A DNA stretch of 7,247 bases from CAZRZN01 sp964604565. GTDB lineage: Bacteria; Pseudomonadota; Alphaproteobacteria; Rhodobacterales; Rhodobacteraceae. Shown here piece after piece: positions 6,282 through 7,247 of the stretch. Within the stretch, counting starts at the first letter, position 1. Every line of letters starts with the position of its first letter. The position numbers were made by a program, and so were the translations under genes. The stretch covers positions 1 through 7,247 of the forward strand of contig CAZRZN010000220.1 in the NCBI GenBank assembly GCA_964604565.1, in the 5' to 3' direction. Below the pieces are notes generated by a model, which saw only the letters and a program-made list of their open reading frames with translations, was not told where the DNA came from and made no database searches.

Positions 6282-7247
6282 ATGGACGAGTTGCGCCAGA
6301 AATTCATCGACCTGATTGCCGGGGCCACCGATGAGGCGACCCTCGAAGAATTGCGCGTCGCCGCCGTCGGCAAGAAGGGCGAGATCAGCCTGAAGATGCG
6401 CGAACTGGGCAAGATGTCGCCCGAAGAGCGGCAGACCGCCGGTCCCGCGCTGAACGCGCTCAAGGATGAGATCAACGCCGCGCTGGCCGCGAAAAAGGCC
6501 GCACTGGCCGATGCCGCGCTGGAGGAACGCCTGAAATCCGAATGGCTGGACGTGACCCTGCCGGGCCGCCCGCGCCGCATGGGCACGCTCCATCCTGTCA
6601 GCCAGGTCATGGACGAGATCACGGCGATCTTCGCCGATCTGGGCTTTGCCGTGGCCGAAGGGCCGCAGATCGACAGCGACTGGTATAATTTCGACGCGCT
6701 GAACATTCCCGGCCACCATCCCGCCCGCGCCGAGATGGACACGTTCTACATGCACCGCGCCGAGGGCGACGACCGCCCGCCGCATGTGCTGCGCACCCAC
6801 ACCAGTCCCGTGCAAATCCGCCACATGGAGGCGCATGGCGCCCCCTGCCGGATCATCGCGCCGGGCCGTGTCTACCGCGCCGATTATGACCAGACGCACA
6901 CGCCGATGTTTCATCAGGTGGAGGGGCTGGCCATCGACCGCGACATTTCCATGGCGAACCTGAAATGGGTGCTGGAGGAATTCGTGAAGGCCTATTTCGA
7001 GGTCGATGATGTCGAACTGCGTTTTCGCGCCTCGCATTTCCCCTTCACCGAACCCTCGGCAGAGGTCGACATCCAGTGTTCATGGGAGGGCGGCGTGCTC
7101 AAGGTGGGCGAGGGCGACGATTGGCTGGAAATCCTCGGCTCCGGCATGGTCCACCCGGAGGTGCTGCGCAATTCCGGGGTGAACCCGGATGACTGGCAGG
7201 GCTTTGCCTTCGGCATGGGGATCGACCGGATCGCGATGCTGAAATAC
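6282..7247 (+). CDS. pheS: Phenylalanyl-tRNA synthetase alpha subunit, cut by the window edge
   Basis: The first 322 residues are present, in frame to the last base; family members run to about 330-360, so little is missing. PheS with PheT forms the alpha2-beta2 class II synthetase that charges tRNA-Phe in the cytosol. Residues 1-90 are the helical coiled-coil arm that contacts tRNA. The catalytic domain follows: TLHPVSQVMDEI (102-113, motif 1 region), RTHTSPVQIR (171-180), then PGRVYRADYDQTHTPMFHQVEG region (194-215, motif 2), FRASHFPFTEPSAEVD (248-263) and GMGIDRIAML (311-320, motif 3). The ATG at 6282 is backed by GAGGGG 7 bases upstream. pheT probably follows outside the window. Its 5' neighbour is chaC rather than rplT, so expression may depend on the chaC transcript or on a promoter I could not identify. 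Confidence 0.97.
   Translation, partial: MDELRQKFIDLIAGATDEATLEELRVAAVGKKGEISLKMRELGKMSPEERQTAGPALNALKDEINAALAAKKAALADAALEERLKSEWLDVTLPGRPRRMGTLHPVSQVMDEITAIFADLGFAVAEGPQIDSDWYNFDALNIPGHHPARAEMDTFYMHRAEGDDRPPHVLRTHTSPVQIRHMEAHGAPCRIIAPGRVYRADYDQTHTPMFHQVEGLAIDRDISMANLKWVLEEFVKAYFEVDDVELRFRASHFPFTEPSAEVDIQCSWEGGVLKVGEGDDWLEILGSGMVHPEVLRNSGVNPDDWQGFAFGMGIDRIAMLKY

Noticed and set aside
6249..7037. Minus-strand open frame of 262 codons
   Set aside because: It is antisense to pheS, whose identity is certain.

Overview
The window looks like a chromosomal segment of a high-GC alphaproteobacterium, most likely of the Rhodobacterales (Rhodobacter/Roseobacter group). This rests on the style of the L35, L20 and PheS proteins, on GC-rich third codon positions, and on the kind of small XRE regulator and SulP carrier present. 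The assignment was made by reading proteins, not by a database search.

Layout. At the left end a good sigma70-type promoter (3-31) precedes the ribosomal protein pair rpmI (98-298) and rplT (313-678). A gene-free gap of about 450 bases follows and contains a near-perfect long hairpin (744-778). Two genes on the minus strand come next and read as one unit: a small XRE-type DNA-binding protein (2926-3186), then a SulP-family anion transporter with a C-terminal STAS domain (1128-2849). The DNA in front of the XRE gene is AT-rich and full of short palindromes that overlap a candidate promoter. Next is a decayed minus-strand gene (about 3377-4281). Its cysteine-rich protein can be followed through an amber stop and a frameshift. 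A stretch with inverted repeats but no gene follows (4282-4605). Then come two divergent genes: a small lipoprotein of the SGNH/GDSL hydrolase fold (4606-5271, minus) and a ChaC-type gamma-glutamylcyclotransferase (5463-6200, plus, TTG start). The window closes with pheS (from 6282), the alpha subunit of phenylalanyl-tRNA synthetase, cut by the right edge after 322 codons.

How it fits together. rpmI, rplT and pheS belong to the translation cluster that many bacteria keep together as rpmI-rplT-pheS-pheT. Here the two halves are about 5.6 kb apart, and the space holds accessory genes facing mainly the other way plus a gene ruin. That suggests past insertion and decay. ChaC (glutathione breakdown), the SGNH lipoprotein (envelope hydrolase) and SulP (anion uptake) have no obvious shared pathway. 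The only clear functional coupling inside the accessory block is the XRE regulator with the SulP gene.

I saw no CRISPR array, tRNA, rRNA, complete insertion sequence or recognisable defence system. The most interesting items are the XRE-SulP unit with its palindromic control region and the decayed cysteine-rich gene.
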